Shown here: positions 35,201 to 45,189 of the stretch, piece after piece
Layout of the letters: each line of letters starts with the position of its first letter
Numbering within the stretch: the stretch's first letter is position 1
Notes under the pieces: generated by a model
What the model saw: the letters and a program-made list of their open reading frames with translations, nothing else
Databases searched by the model: none
Told to the model about the DNA's origin: nothing
From: Craspedostauros australis
Lineage: Eukaryota > Bacillariophyta > Bacillariophyceae > Mastogloiales > Achnanthaceae
Length of the DNA stretch: 64,000 bases
Direction: 5' to 3'
Assembly (NCBI GenBank): GCA_026770025.1
Contig: JAMXDE010000051.1
Span: 62,001 to 126,000 of the forward strand
Program-made: the position numbers and the translations under genes

Positions 35201-38200
35201 CCACATCCTTGCTCTCGACGTCTTTGATCCTGCTGCACTTGAAGTAATTCGAATCGCGCGAGCGCATGATCCGCCTCAAGCGTTCGGCATGCGTCTCCTT
35301 TGCCGGCCCGTGCGGTGCCGGTTTGGAACGTTGGTGATTGCTGGTGTTGTTGCCATCCTGGAATCGAGCATCCATGGCGCTACGGATAGTGCTTGCAGAT
35401 CCGTTGGATCGATCATCATCGCTGTGCGTGCTGTCGGTATCATCGAATTTGTGAGCTGTCGAGTCTTTGTGGACCGTGTCGAATTCCAATGACGGAGATC
35501 GCTGGATTTGAAGCACCGAGGAGAACTTTGTGCTGGGCGAGCCCGATCGCATCCACGTGCTGCCGTCGAATGACATCCCATACATACTCGACAGCTGACT
35601 TGCAGCGCCAGACGCGATGGACACGCTATCGCTGAAATCGTCCAGAGGCGATCCTCTCGAGCTGTCCCGTAAGATCAATCGCTGGATTCTGTTCTGCCGC
35701 TTGACCTCTTTCATCCGTGTCACGACGTCCGCGACCGTCATTGTACCCCACTCGCTCCATCCGTGGAACCTGTCCGACTTTTCTTGGAAGATCTGTTTGA
35801 GGGACTTGGGCGATTTGCCTTCACTAATTCCTGTTGCGTACATATGCGCCTTCAGCAGCATAGACAACGCGGATGGCAGCGAGTCTCCGCTCAACCTTGG
35901 GCGGCATGCCTCGAGAATATCGCGGAAGCTCCGTCCTGAGATCAGCTGCCGCTCTTGCGTCATGATTTCCTGTTTCCGCGGTCCGAAAGTGCTGCCTGCG
36001 AGCGGAAAAGCAGAGGGGACTTTGACTCTCAGCGTCGGGCTGGCAGGCCTCGAATTGGGCCGATCTGACATGGTTCCGCCACGACGCGGTGATTGGAAGC
36101 CGCTGATCATTCTGTCCGAGTCTGCGAGCCTTTGGGAAGAGGGAGGCGGGGATTGCGTGGCTCCAAGGCTGCTGCCAGCCGGTGCTTGATCATACACCAG
36201 CGGCTCCTCTTCGCTGTCGTAGGCGATGAAGGACAGGTTCATCCAGTGCGGTATCTCGTAATAGCTCTTGCTCGTGTCTACACCGTGTTTCTTCGCCTTC
36301 ATGTACTCCTCGCTGTACAGGAAGAAGGGGGCGATGTGCAACGGAGGCAGTCCGAGACTGAGCATGTCGCTTCCAATTCCGTTGTCCATCATGCGTTGAT
36401 AGCTGATGCTGGCCAACCGTTTGTCGACCTCGAAGACGCCGTTGCCGGCGGATATGACGACGATGGAGTTGCCTGTGCGGTGCAGGTCGCGATCCAAGAA
36501 ATGGAACTGCATGACGTTGAGGGTGATGTTGATGGCCTCGAGGAGGTTGCCCTGGATGGCGTTGGACGGCATGCGCGTCTTGAGGTCCCAGCCAAGGTCG
36601 ATCGGCCATCTCACGAATGCTTCTTTGATGCTCACGATCAACGATTCCCAGTCCGTCGAGGTTTCATTCTCCAGGATCGTCTTGTAGTTATCCTCGTAGC
36701 TGCGCCCGTAGATATCCTTGGTCCCAGCCCTTGATTCTTGCTTGTGCATCAAGGTGCGACTGAAGAAGATGACCGTGAGCGAATGCGTGACATCGAGTTC
36801 TTTCCACTTCGCAAACAGTGTTTCAACGAAGCGTATCCATCGGTCAAAGTACAGCTCGCAAATCGGTTCCGAATGGTGCGCAGCTGGTGCAGGTTGACCC
36901 GAAGCCATGTGTTGATACTGTTGTTGATTTTGTTGATGATGCTGGTGATACTGCGCATCCTCGTGCTGGTTGTACATGTACGGAGATGTGTAGTCCCACA
37001 TCTCGCTGCTGAGTTGCACCAGCCAGACGATCCTCGCTGATCTCGAACGGAAGGTGATCTTTGTGTTCTCGGTGACAATGCCAGATCGCACGACGGCCTT
37101 GCCATGCTTGATGCGCTTCGCGTGAGCATCCGCACTGCGGGCCTCCAACCGAAGTCGCTGGCCTTCGTAGATCCAGCTTCCCGTCATGGCCTCGCGGAAC
37201 ATGTGCATGTCAGCTCTGGAGAGGAATTGGTCCTTGAACATGAGGACGACGAAATCGACGGAGACCTTCTTGAGCACCTGCGGTTCGTCTGCCGGATGGA
37301 CCTTATGGACCGTGACCATGTCATAGCTGGACAGTTCGTACAAGTCCGCGACCTGCCTGAGCATGGATATTTGCGTTCTGGAGCTTCCTTTGAGAGTGCT
37401 GATCATCTTGGATGTGACGAGGATGACGAACGATTTGCGCAGCCTGTGCGTTCTCATGATCTCATTGAGGGCGTTGTCTGCGGCCACGATGTCATCGTGC
37501 GGAGCGACGAAGCCTGGCTGGATGCGATGAAATGGCGATTGCTGGTGCTGCTGTTGTGGTTGTTGATACTGCTGTTGCGCTTGGTGTTGATGGTGTGGTT
37601 GATGGTGTTGAATTAGGTTCTGATGCTGGAACGGCTGGTGCTGCGATGCATTCTGATGCGGATGCGGAGGTTGATTCTGATAATGCTGCTGATGACGTTG
37701 CAGCGAAGGGGACTGCGGATCTGCAGATTCGAAAGCTGGGGTTGCTTGCGAATCGAACGTTACATCGGAGAAGTTGCGAACATGGCGGCTAGTGGGTGGA
37801 GACTTTTGATCCATCGAGCTGTTTCCACCTGCCCCTGTTCTGGCAAAGACAGAGAGCGGGTTGATGGAGACATTCGCTGGCGGTGCCGGAAGGAAGCGGT
37901 ACTGTTGTGAATTTGCGAATGGCGATGGGTTGTGAATGCCTCTGTTGTCATGTCTGGATGGAGGTGGGTATCGTCCTCTATTCGTGTTGATGTTGCTGTT
38001 GCTGTTACTGTTGCTGTTACTGTTGTTTGTGGTGATGGCGGTGATAGCATTGTTCTCGTCACGGTTGTTGTGGTTGTGGTTATTCGTATTGTTGTTGGTT
38101 GCGGATCCGCCAAAGGCCCAACCGCCTGGCCTGAGCAGAGAGAATGGTCCACTCGTACTCGCAGTATTGTTGTTGTTATTGTTGTTGGTGGTGTTGTTGT

Positions 38201-39326
38201 TGGTGGTGGTGTTGTTGCTGTTGCGCTGGCTGCTCCTTGGAAACACCGGTGGCAAAGCCGAGGACTGGAGATCGTTGTTGGGCGCGGCTGTTGAAGATGG
38301 AGACGCGACCTGTGCACCAGATCGGCGCTGCCTTTGCCTGCTGTTGGAAGATGCTTCGGAATACTGCAGAGAGTTCTGCGTGTTGATGGACACGGCCGAT
38401 ACCCCACGAGGTCGGCCCTGAGTTGCTGTTTGCGCGATGGAAGAGTGACGAGTCCTGCGTTCCGATGTTTGGGAAGATGCGGCGCTGCTCGGAGGTGATT
38501 GTCGCGGGGGCGATCCGGGCGATATTGATAAATTGGATGAGGATGCAACCTGTACGTCAACGAAGGATGAATTGCTGGACGTTATGGAGAGATGGTTGTT
38601 CGTTGCTAGTGGGTTGGCTGGTGTCGAAGTAGATGTAGATGCAGACATAGGTGGGGGGATCGATACAGATGTTGAAGCTGACGCTGATGCTGACGCTGAA
38701 AATGATAGTGATGGGCTGTGAATCGGCATCGATGTGATCCCCGATCGTCGCAGCGTTGAGTTTGACGTGGGGCTCGTCGTTGCCATTTTCATCGTTGTCG
38801 TTGCTGTTGTCGTTGTTGCTGCCTTGATTTCGTCCTTGGTCATCGGGTCCCATATTCTAATCTCGATCATGTCGCCAACAGCGAGCTTTGCCCGCTGCTG
38901 CTGCTGCTGCTGTGGTTGTGATGGACTGGACTGATGCTGATGTGATTGATGATGTGATTGATGATGCGAGTTGTGCGTGGACATGTCATTCGCATTGATG
39001 CTGGCCCTGGAACCGCCAAAGACGCTGGTGTCATCGGAATGGCTCTGCCCGATGGGTGGCGCACCGCTGGCTCCACCGATGGAAGAGGCAGCACCCGTCG
39101 CTGATCCACCGAACGAGGCCACTGATAATCTGGGCTTGATGCTGGAACCGGCGATGCCCGACAACGACGTCGAGGCGGAGGATGGATGGCCGGCACTTGA
39201 GGATGGTTGGAAGAGATCAGGATGAAGGCACAGTTCGGTGCCTTCGAATGTCATCGCATCGTGCACGTTCAGCGACAGCAGCTTGGTGAGCAGCATCTTG
39301 TCGTCTGGTGGTTGTTGCGGTTGCAA
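32220..39326 (-). CDS. IML1/DEPDC5-like GATOR1 subunit
   Basis: A 2368-residue protein homologous to yeast Iml1 and human DEPDC5, the subunit through which GATOR1 inhibits TORC1 by acting on Rag GTPases at the lysosome or vacuole. Residues 10-60 and VGDMIEIRIWDP near 149 form the N-terminal domain. A Ser/Asn/Gln-rich insertion follows. Residues about 620-1050 hold the central Iml1 region: SFVILVTSKMISTLKG, VDFVVLMFKDQFLSR, ICELYFDRWIRFVETLFAKW and IVVISAGNGVFEVD. The conserved PNWKSLTAPAILPL motif lies near 1765. The C-terminal domain (about 1895-2135) includes QLTWDARTDGIEILTY, PYKFSKFDQMLAG and AFEWLELAADAVFD. A Glu/Gln/Arg coiled coil lies near 2265-2310. The length far exceeds the usual 1,600 residues because of disordered inserts. 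I do not see a DEP domain between the central and C-terminal parts. The assignment is firm from these motifs. Confidence 0.9.
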   Translation of the reverse strand: MQPQQPPDDKMLLTKLLSLNVHDAMTFEGTELCLHPDLFQPSSSAGHPSSASTSLSGIAGSSIKPRLSVASFGGSATGAASSIGGASGAPPIGQSHSDDTSVFGGSRASINANDMSTHNSHHQSHHQSHQHQSSPSQPQQQQQQRAKLAVGDMIEIRIWDPMTKDEIKAATTTTATTTMKMATTSPTSNSTLRRSGITSMPIHSPSLSFSASASASASTSVSIPPPMSASTSTSTPANPLATNNHLSITSSNSSFVDVQVASSSNLSISPGSPPRQSPPSSAASSQTSERRTRHSSIAQTATQGRPRGVSAVSINTQNSLQYSEASSNSRQRQRRSGAQVASPSSTAAPNNDLQSSALPPVFPRSSQRNSNNTTTNNNTTNNNNNNNTASTSGPFSLLRPGGWAFGGSATNNNTNNHNHNNRDENNAITAITTNNSNSNSNSNSNINTNRGRYPPPSRHDNRGIHNPSPFANSQQYRFLPAPPANVSINPLSVFARTGAGGNSSMDQKSPPTSRHVRNFSDVTFDSQATPAFESADPQSPSLQRHQQHYQNQPPHPHQNASQHQPFQHQNLIQHHQPHHQHQAQQQYQQPQQQHQQSPFHRIQPGFVAPHDDIVAADNALNEIMRTHRLRKSFVILVTSKMISTLKGSSRTQISMLRQVADLYELSSYDMVTVHKVHPADEPQVLKKVSVDFVVLMFKDQFLSRADMHMFREAMTGSWIYEGQRLRLEARSADAHAKRIKHGKAVVRSGIVTENTKITFRSRSARIVWLVQLSSEMWDYTSPYMYNQHEDAQYHQHHQQNQQQYQHMASGQPAPAAHHSEPICELYFDRWIRFVETLFAKWKELDVTHSLTVIFFSRTLMHKQESRAGTKDIYGRSYEDNYKTILENETSTDWESLIVSIKEAFVRWPIDLGWDLKTRMPSNAIQGNLLEAINITLNVMQFHFLDRDLHRTGNSIVVISAGNGVFEVDKRLASISYQRMMDNGIGSDMLSLGLPPLHIAPFFLYSEEYMKAKKHGVDTSKSYYEIPHWMNLSFIAYDSEEEPLVYDQAPAGSSLGATQSPPPSSQRLADSDRMISGFQSPRRGGTMSDRPNSRPASPTLRVKVPSAFPLAGSTFGPRKQEIMTQERQLISGRSFRDILEACRPRLSGDSLPSALSMLLKAHMYATGISEGKSPKSLKQIFQEKSDRFHGWSEWGTMTVADVVTRMKEVKRQNRIQRLILRDSSRGSPLDDFSDSVSIASGAASQLSSMYGMSFDGSTWMRSGSPSTKFSSVLQIQRSPSLEFDTVHKDSTAHKFDDTDSTHSDDDRSNGSASTIRSAMDARFQDGNNTSNHQRSKPAPHGPAKETHAERLRRIMRSRDSNYFKCSRIKDVESKDVDLMYPDSDLVVDKGVADTNKETENGAATGGVGGLRAALSQYSNDQPFGSEPNSNPNVNASSTNMSSNNSHGSAAQLPATAAGYDPDMSRGGIQTYSTNAMLQNRPMQRQMSNWERRSSSPSPLALAAGVKAGGISDAPQAPSGLPHRLIPPNGGNIMKGPPPTISGPRQFPMRAGPSSRAASAGDIQQNTRIPTVFGSVNVTNRAYNHVQPQVQQSLANGPAPALSGQATFPVRLVPAGPAATSSVNATNRRGLMTDGSRMPKTKKIAIKRTEPGLGRPQPTSPDEKAKGTKQNRSTHSSRTVAGSPASSPPSIRSRGIVDASRRHNSSPISRAASQRRRTTKSKSERAVNPFRQSDEDVVIAIKSHNRRRWSHVFPAGEVEFKRHAGPNWKSLTAPAILPLSIDHLPSALEFRGYTTGFHSVSMEGVEKSQYTSHAELLMEMVRQRLTHDYQLVTEAAVKQSSASGEHQRHLTASDRTAGQMQHNRPNHHMHSFVPTQSVIPRQSPGVMTHILSMGHRIQQLTWDARTDGIEILTYSRKGTANDESNKFTYNFLMYSPITQSYWRSQQTFKKYADPYKFSKFDQMLAGHENPGVEEGMRFRRVVYGMVPERFRNHTEEQAYIARFLRLVEYLNKLRQKDASKAPFSVRIVSSRDENSQWPDEVSTMKRTTFDSMIRLNVPLRQGKLGAFEWLELAADAVFDTNRSYRIMFSWLVASSAKVEAQLQMVKRRCSQYGLNLTTFPHISVSEDPFLNAFVVPPSICIKDAAVADQIDDALANSVFVNDGVYFTKSSVLSCIDGSEDYDFSRARAPRNKKKADDENKKSAGVRLTRISSRQFVHRSGSMFVRKLRDQKGWVILVVIPNTQHSSRHDLPKYRRMLRSSFLELCRIIEDLKQQHQRRQREKEKEQEQAQKRERETIQVQKKEREVEQEQALKGMGSTGASGSANDNANISANTNAKAEAEADHRPSALTTRTTDDVAIDTSRKEAKVEE

Positions 39327-39520
39327 CTCCAGTCACTGTTGTTTGTGATGCTGTTTGTGATGCTGTTTGCGATGCTGTTTGCGATGCTGCTTTTGCTATT
39401 GGTGGACAACCAATATTCAGATGGTCGAGATCTGCGTTGCCGTTCGACTTTGGCGAGAGGTACTACGCGTACTTGTATGGTATTTGACGTCGTACTCTGA
39501 GTTGATACTCTGATCATGCG

Positions 39521-39548
39521 TGGTATGGTATGGTATGGTATGGTATGA
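39521..39548. repeat. TGGTA/ATACC microsatellite upstream of IML1
   Basis: More than five copies of the same 5-bp unit as at 2475-2497 begin 195 bp upstream of the IML1 start codon, in the same orientation relative to the gene. Confidence 0.9.
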
Positions 39549-40014
39549 TACAATACGATCTACTGGAGAGAGCAGTCGTCCCGCACTGGCAACCACACTT
39601 TCACACTCTCACCCTACCCCCGTCGCGCACACTCTCGATTCCAAGTTAGGTTGCGAGCTGTGAGTACTAGTGATGATTAGTGAGTACTAGTGATGACTGG
39701 TACGAGCTATTGAGCTGAGGTAGTCGTAGTCGTAGTCGTAGTCGTTGCGTGATCCTGAGTCTGCGTTCGCCGCATCATCAATGGCAGGATCTCTCCACTA
39801 TTGCCAATCGCAGCCGCAGCAACAGCCGCAGACGCAACTCTTTCGTGTTCGTTGTGCACTTCTTCGTCTTATTCCCGCTCTCCGATCACAGCAGGTCTAC
39901 CACCGCATCGCAAGTATGGCACTCCGCTCGTCTTGGGTCTGATGCGTACGACCTATGATCACTAGTGTGCACTATATGGTAATATATGATGGTAATTTAT
40001 GATGGGACTCTCAA

Positions 40015-40036
40015 CTCTCTCTCTCTCTCTCTCTCT
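40015..40036. repeat. CT dinucleotide tract upstream of RLP24
   Basis: Eleven CT units, 387 bp before the RLP24 start codon. Similar tracts occur at 42313, 48975 and 51227. Confidence 0.95.
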
Positions 40037-40422
40037 GGAGCAGAGTATTGCACCAAGACTCCGCTCATCAGCTGCAGGTGTGATCTTGTTGGAGGCAGTG
40101 GCTCTGGATCTGGTTTCTCCCTTCGCGCCAGCGTGCACGAGGGCGTCTCTTCTTGGTTGTCTCTTGACCCTTCTCTTCGCGAAATTGTGGAGAATGAGAA
40201 CGGAATAGACTTAAATAGTCCCTATTCGATTGTCGATCCTCAAGATTCCAGATTCCTCGTCGTCCAACCACCAACAAAAACTGTGACAAGACGAGAAACA
40301 AAACAAGAAATGGAACAAGCCGACCATGGTGACACGCCGTTCTTCCATCCACGACAGTTACCACCAACACCGCCTCACATTGCATAACATTGACTCATTA
40401 ATCCGCAAACAACTTCGACAAG

Positions 40423-40959
40423 ATGAGAATCGAACGATGCTACTTCTGCTCGTCGCCGTGCTACCCCGGCCACGGCATCATGTTCGTGCGCAACGACAGC
40501 AAGCAATTCCGCTTCTGCCGCTCGAAATGCCACCGCAACTTCAACAAGAAGCGCAATCCGCGCAAGGTCGCCTGGACGAAGGCCTACCGCAAGACCAGGG
40601 GCAAGGAGATGGCGGTGGACTCCACCTTCGACTTTGAGAAGCGCCGCAACCGACCCGTCAAGTACGATCGCGACCTCATGGGCAAGACCATCCTGGCCAT
40701 GCACAAGGTGGATCAGATCCAGCAGGCACGCGAGAAGCGATACTTCGACACGCGCATGGACGATTCCAAGGCGGAGAAGAAGGCGCAGGCGCGAGCGGAG
40801 ATCGAGAAGTCCATAGAGCTGTTGGCGCCGGCCGTGGCGCAGCGCGATCAGGTCATGCGCAATGTCGTCGACAGCGCGAGGGCGAGGATCGCAGCACGCA
40901 AGAAGGTCAAGTCCGCTTCTTCTGCTGCTGTGGATGGCGATGCCATGTTGGACGATTAG
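40423..40959 (+). CDS. RLP24: Ribosome biogenesis protein RLP24
   Basis: A 178-residue homologue of Rlp24/RSL24D1, the assembly factor that occupies the eL24 site on pre-60S particles. In yeast it recruits the AAA ATPase Drg1 (Afg2) for its own release in the cytoplasm. The eL24-type zinc ribbon is complete: Cys6 and Cys9 in RCYFCSS, Cys32 and Cys36 in FRFCRSKCHRNF. The strongly conserved NPRKVAWTKAYRKTRGKEM follows (residues 45-63), then FEKRRNRPVKYDRDL. Lengths near 165-200 residues are usual. The C-terminal third is charged and helical, as expected of RLP24 rather than of ribosomal eL24 itself. It is a single exon. The short N-terminus MRIERCYFC fixes the start. Confidence 0.95.
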   Translation: MRIERCYFCSSPCYPGHGIMFVRNDSKQFRFCRSKCHRNFNKKRNPRKVAWTKAYRKTRGKEMAVDSTFDFEKRRNRPVKYDRDLMGKTILAMHKVDQIQQAREKRYFDTRMDDSKAEKKAQARAEIEKSIELLAPAVAQRDQVMRNVVDSARARIAARKKVKSASSAAVDGDAMLDD

Positions 40960-43782
40960 TCTGTGTGAGCGTCAATGTCGGTTGGTGCGTGTGTGCGGGA
41001 GACTGGCAGCCATGCGGACAGGCACTTGTGACACATTCCCGTGGATGCAGTTGCGTCTTACACAAATTGTTGCATTCAGCAAACTACATACGCACACACA
41101 CAAAAATGAGGCGAGCTCCCGATGTGTTTCAGAATGTGGTGGAGTGGAGTGGAATGCTCGCTGGAGATCTCTGTGCTACTCGACGGCCCTGCAGTATCGC
41201 CAATGGGGAAGGGCATGCAATAGATCACCATCAGATCACATTGGGCACGGTGTGCGACTATAGTGGCATTGTAACTCGATGCTCATACTGCACTCTGTAG
41301 ATGCAGATCATCGTGGAGTTAACGTGAGTTCCAATGCTGCGAACGGATCAAAGGTGTAGCAGGATGCACAAGACGATTTCCATGCGATGCCATCCTCTGC
41401 GTCACCTTCTGTGCCACGCTTCATGCTTCACCAGTCATTGCAGTGGAGCGTTGTACGAGGACAGTTGCAATACGGGAACCGACGAGACCAGAGCCACGAG
41501 CACCTGGTGTCTGTCATCCAAGTGGCAAAACAAATACGCGGCGTGGTGTGATGAGGGGAATGCAAATCAATCAATGTGAGGCACCGGTCAGCCATCCAAC
41601 TTGCTCGGTCTCTATCCAACGACAGCGGTCTCTGAGGCCGATCGCGATCATTCGCATCAATCTGCAATCTAAACATGTCAGCAATAGCGCGATGGAACAA
41701 TTCCCAATCTGCTTCAATCACAACAAGAACATCAACTACAGTAGAGTATGAGTCTTACATGATGCGCTCGTTTGGCGAGACCATTTGTTCGTGGGTATGT
41801 TACGACAACGATGACACGAGCCACAATGCTGCTATTTGCCAACTCCTACTTTGTGGCGATACGCGTCATGTCCGCATTCTACAAGATGGTGATGCACATT
41901 GCCAAATTGGCGACCGACACATGCCGCGCTTTTGATTCCCACCAAGAGCCGCCATCCATGCCATCTCCGAGTTCTGCGCTCACGTGACGATTGTGGTGGG
42001 AATGGAACGTTGCTATTGCGAAGGTCACCACCCTGCAGAATGCGTATCGCCACAGAAGAACGACAGGCTGGCTGCAATACGAGCACGAGTGCAATTCTGA
42101 TGGAGAATGAATTCACAAACAGCATCACACAAGATCAGATGAGTATCACCGCACGACAACAACGCTCATTCGTGATCTTACAAGGCATCACGCGAGACAC
42201 ATTCAACCCATGAACAAGTCTGAACATTGCACAGTGTTGGCACAGTGTTGACACAGTAGAGTACAGAACAGAACAGAGTAAATGGAGTCGTGAACATCGC
42301 CCCTTTGGTCTACTCTCTCTCTCTCTCTCTCTCTCTCCACAGCGTACGTGTTGCTCCATCACTTCAATTATCCAATGCACCAAACAGCGAGTTTGTGACG
42401 GCATGCAGAGTCGCCAGATCTTCGGATTTCACCTCATCCGTTCTCCATGTGACCTGCTTTCAAACAGTCTTGGATGAATCGTGCCGAAACGCTCGATGGT
42501 GAATGGATTGATCCACTCATTGATTGATTGATCGATTGATTGAATGATTGAATGAATGAGTGGCTTTTGAATGATGCCGTGCACCTGTTTGTGTGATTGA
42601 TGGCCAACAAGCATGTTGTGTGAGTGGAATCGGAACGAGATCGCGACTTCGCCCGCGTATCGCTTGGTGGTTCTGCTTTTGGTGTTCATTCCCGTCTCAC
42701 GCGTTGACGCGTTGTCCAATCACGCGGAACCAGGTGCGCAACAACACGTGACAACACGGGACGACAGGCGACGACATGCACCAACACATGGACGGTTCCG
42801 ATCCCACAATTTTGGCGAGGCGGACTTGAGCGAGGTGGCTCACGATTGATGCATTCGTGGGAATCATGTCCACCAACGAGACGAATTGTACGGCTGGCGT
42901 ATGTAGAGAACCGTCCGGAGCTAGAAAACGGTTATAAACGTTAAAATGGCGAGAGCAACTAAGTGCCCGTGATCCCATGAGACATCCTCTCCAAGTTCAT
43001 CTGCGTGACATCGCGCCGGTTGCGGCAAACTATTGGAGGAACTGCGGTGCCTGCGACATGCGCCAAACGACCATACCGAGTGGGCGGTTACGTTTCCCTT
43101 CCGATGCCTGCCGTCGCCCCAGTCGTCAAAACCAGATCTCTCTTCTTTGAACAGCTCACTCGTTTTCGTTTCGTTGGGTTTCGTTCTGCTTGGTTTGGTT
43201 TGATGCTCACCTGACTCTCGTGAATCTCGGTAGAGGACTGGAGCATCAGCCACGCAGATCGCCAGTGTTGCGACTTCGCCATCATCTCATCATCCATCAT
43301 CGTTGTGCCATCCAACATCCATCAAGAGTTTTGCAGCAGAAACCAAGAAGGTGCCTCTGCGTGAGTGGAGCAAAGTGGAGTACACCGAGCACCCAGACGA
43401 ACAAGGAAGTGGTGGCGAAAAGAAGCACGACAGGATACCACAACTGACGCGAAGTGAAGCACTGCAAAGAGAGGAGGCGAGAGGAAGCAAGGAAGAGGGA
43501 GGCATCAAGCACATCCAAGACATCAGCTGAACATCGCAGCAGAAGGCGCAGGAATTGTCCTTTGCATCCAAATCGTTGCGTGTGGAAAAGTTGAGTGCGA
43601 CAAGCAATTCAAACATCGCATTGGTGGTTTTCACGACTTCACAAAGATCAGCGAGTGCACAAAAGCGCAACGAAGAGTTTGTGGCAACGGAGTGGTTACT
43701 CATACCATTTCGTTCAAGAGCAGCAGATCGGCAAGAGACGAGAGCAACCTCACAGAATCGCACAGAATAGCAAGTCGACAGG
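40960..43782. other. Intergenic, nothing recognised
   Basis: About 2.8 kb with a CT tract at 42313-42337 and an ATTGA-rich patch near 42510-42560. The final 400 bp before gene C have few stops but no recognisable domain. Confidence 0.6.
42313..42337. repeat. CT dinucleotide tract
   Basis: Twelve CT units in intergenic DNA between RLP24 and gene C. Confidence 0.95.
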
Positions 43783-45189
43783 ATGCCACCCATGTCAGCT
43801 TCACCATCGGCGCCCCAGGCGGAGACCACGAGACCGGACATGCTGAACAAACCGCACAAACCGCGCAGAGCCAAGTCGTCACCTCAGCGATTGATGACCA
43901 AGCTCTCACGCATCGACGAGGTCCCAGATTGCAACAGCGACGGACCCACCCGCATGGCTAAGACAGGAATGAGCAGCAGCACGGTCAATCGCAAGCCTCT
44001 GGACAGAGCCAGCGGCAACGGCAGCAACCGACAGCGACCTGCCATTGAGATCACCAAGTCCGACTCCATCGAGGACGTCTTTGATGGATTGGAAACCCCG
44101 AAGCGCCATGTGCTGGAGGGAGGGGGCAATGGCAACGCTACCATTGCGAGAGCAAAGACTGATGGGGTCGCCCAACGGCGTGGTGGATTGGCTGGGGGTG
44201 CAGATAGCACCGGCGAACGTGACACAAGCACTACTCGCAGCAGTCGCGCCAGCACCACCGCAGCCAGTGTCAGCATCACCAACACCACCGCCAACGATGA
44301 TCGCCAGTCTTCAAGTCATCGATTCCAGGCCAAGAAGAAGCGTTGCTTCCGGACGGACAAATCGACCAAACGGGTGCGCTTTGCCTCGAGGCGCAGGATT
44401 CACGTGATCAAGACCGAAGACGAGATCCCCGCCACCGAAGACGAAGCCAACCAAACTTCATCCATGCCAAGCCGTCAGCCCAGTGACAAGCAGCAGCACC
44501 CAAGAACGCCAGCAGGAATGAAGTACACGCCCACGAGCAGCGCCATATCACCGAGATCTGGCGGATCCTGCGCCCTCATACGGCAATCCACGGGCCTTGC
44601 CAACACATCGTGGTTCTGCTCCTCCCCCAGCCTGTCAGAGGCATGCTCACGGACGTTGCAGTTCATGATCACAGGGCAGGTCGGCACAGGCGGTGCATAC
44701 CCATCTGCAACACCCAACGTCATCCCAACACCGACAGCATCAGCGTCACCGTCCGCCAAATCCTCAACGCAATCGCCGGCGATATCCAAGGCAGCAGGAA
44801 CCGCTGGATCAAGACGATCGAGCATGCGCAACTTCGTGGAGTCGGCACGGTTCCAGGACTTGTCCTGCAACGAGAACACAGCCCAAGAAGAATGCGTGAG
44901 AGGATTGCTCACACCCAAGCTCAAGACGAGACGATTCGAGACCCGCAAGGTCGCATGGAATGTCGTCTTCAAGGAGCAGTCACAGCAAAGTGTGGCGGGC
45001 ATCGTCGATCCCGACGCCATCGCGCAGAAGTACGGCTCCTGCTGTCGGTCGGCATCACAGAAGGCGCGCAACCTGGCGATGCAAGATCAGGAGGATGCCA
45101 TCGAGATCAACTCGCCGCCCGGTTCGCACAAGCAACGCAGCTCCGCCCGGCGTCGTCAGCGTGGCCGGTCTCCTGTGCGGGAGCTGTAG
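43783..45189 (+). CDS. Diatom-type VxF/RGLE family protein (gene C)
   Basis: A 468-residue member of the gene A family. The N-terminal 185 residues are Ser/Thr/Asn-rich with basic patches. Residues about 190-205 hold KKRCFRTDKSTKRVRF and then RRRIHVIKTEDEIP, the start of block 1. The WYS part of block 1 is not recognisable, so block 1 seems degraded or very divergent. A Ser/Pro-rich linker follows. Block 2 (about 371-445) is clear: CVRGLLTPKLKTRRF, AWNVVFKEQSQQSV, GIVDPDAIAQKYGSCC and a helix NLAMQDQEDAIEI. The last 25 residues are Arg/Ser-rich. Role unknown. The first ATG follows a leader with no in-frame upstream extension of coding character. Confidence 0.82.
   Translation: MPPMSASPSAPQAETTRPDMLNKPHKPRRAKSSPQRLMTKLSRIDEVPDCNSDGPTRMAKTGMSSSTVNRKPLDRASGNGSNRQRPAIEITKSDSIEDVFDGLETPKRHVLEGGGNGNATIARAKTDGVAQRRGGLAGGADSTGERDTSTTRSSRASTTAASVSITNTTANDDRQSSSHRFQAKKKRCFRTDKSTKRVRFASRRRIHVIKTEDEIPATEDEANQTSSMPSRQPSDKQQHPRTPAGMKYTPTSSAISPRSGGSCALIRQSTGLANTSWFCSSPSLSEACSRTLQFMITGQVGTGGAYPSATPNVIPTPTASASPSAKSSTQSPAISKAAGTAGSRRSSMRNFVESARFQDLSCNENTAQEECVRGLLTPKLKTRRFETRKVAWNVVFKEQSQQSVAGIVDPDAIAQKYGSCCRSASQKARNLAMQDQEDAIEINSPPGSHKQRSSARRRQRGRSPVREL

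Larger units (their letters stand above)
39327..40422. other. Bidirectional promoter region, IML1 and RLP24
   Basis: About 1.1 kb between divergent start codons. It contains the ATACC array (39521-39548), a GTAGTC array near 39721-39744 and a CT tract (40015-40036). I see no separate gene. Confidence 0.6.

Noticed and set aside
37760..38560. 266-codon frame overlapping IML1 on the same strand
   Set aside because: It is a Thr/Pro/His-rich shifted reading of the low-complexity insert of IML1, with no independent features.
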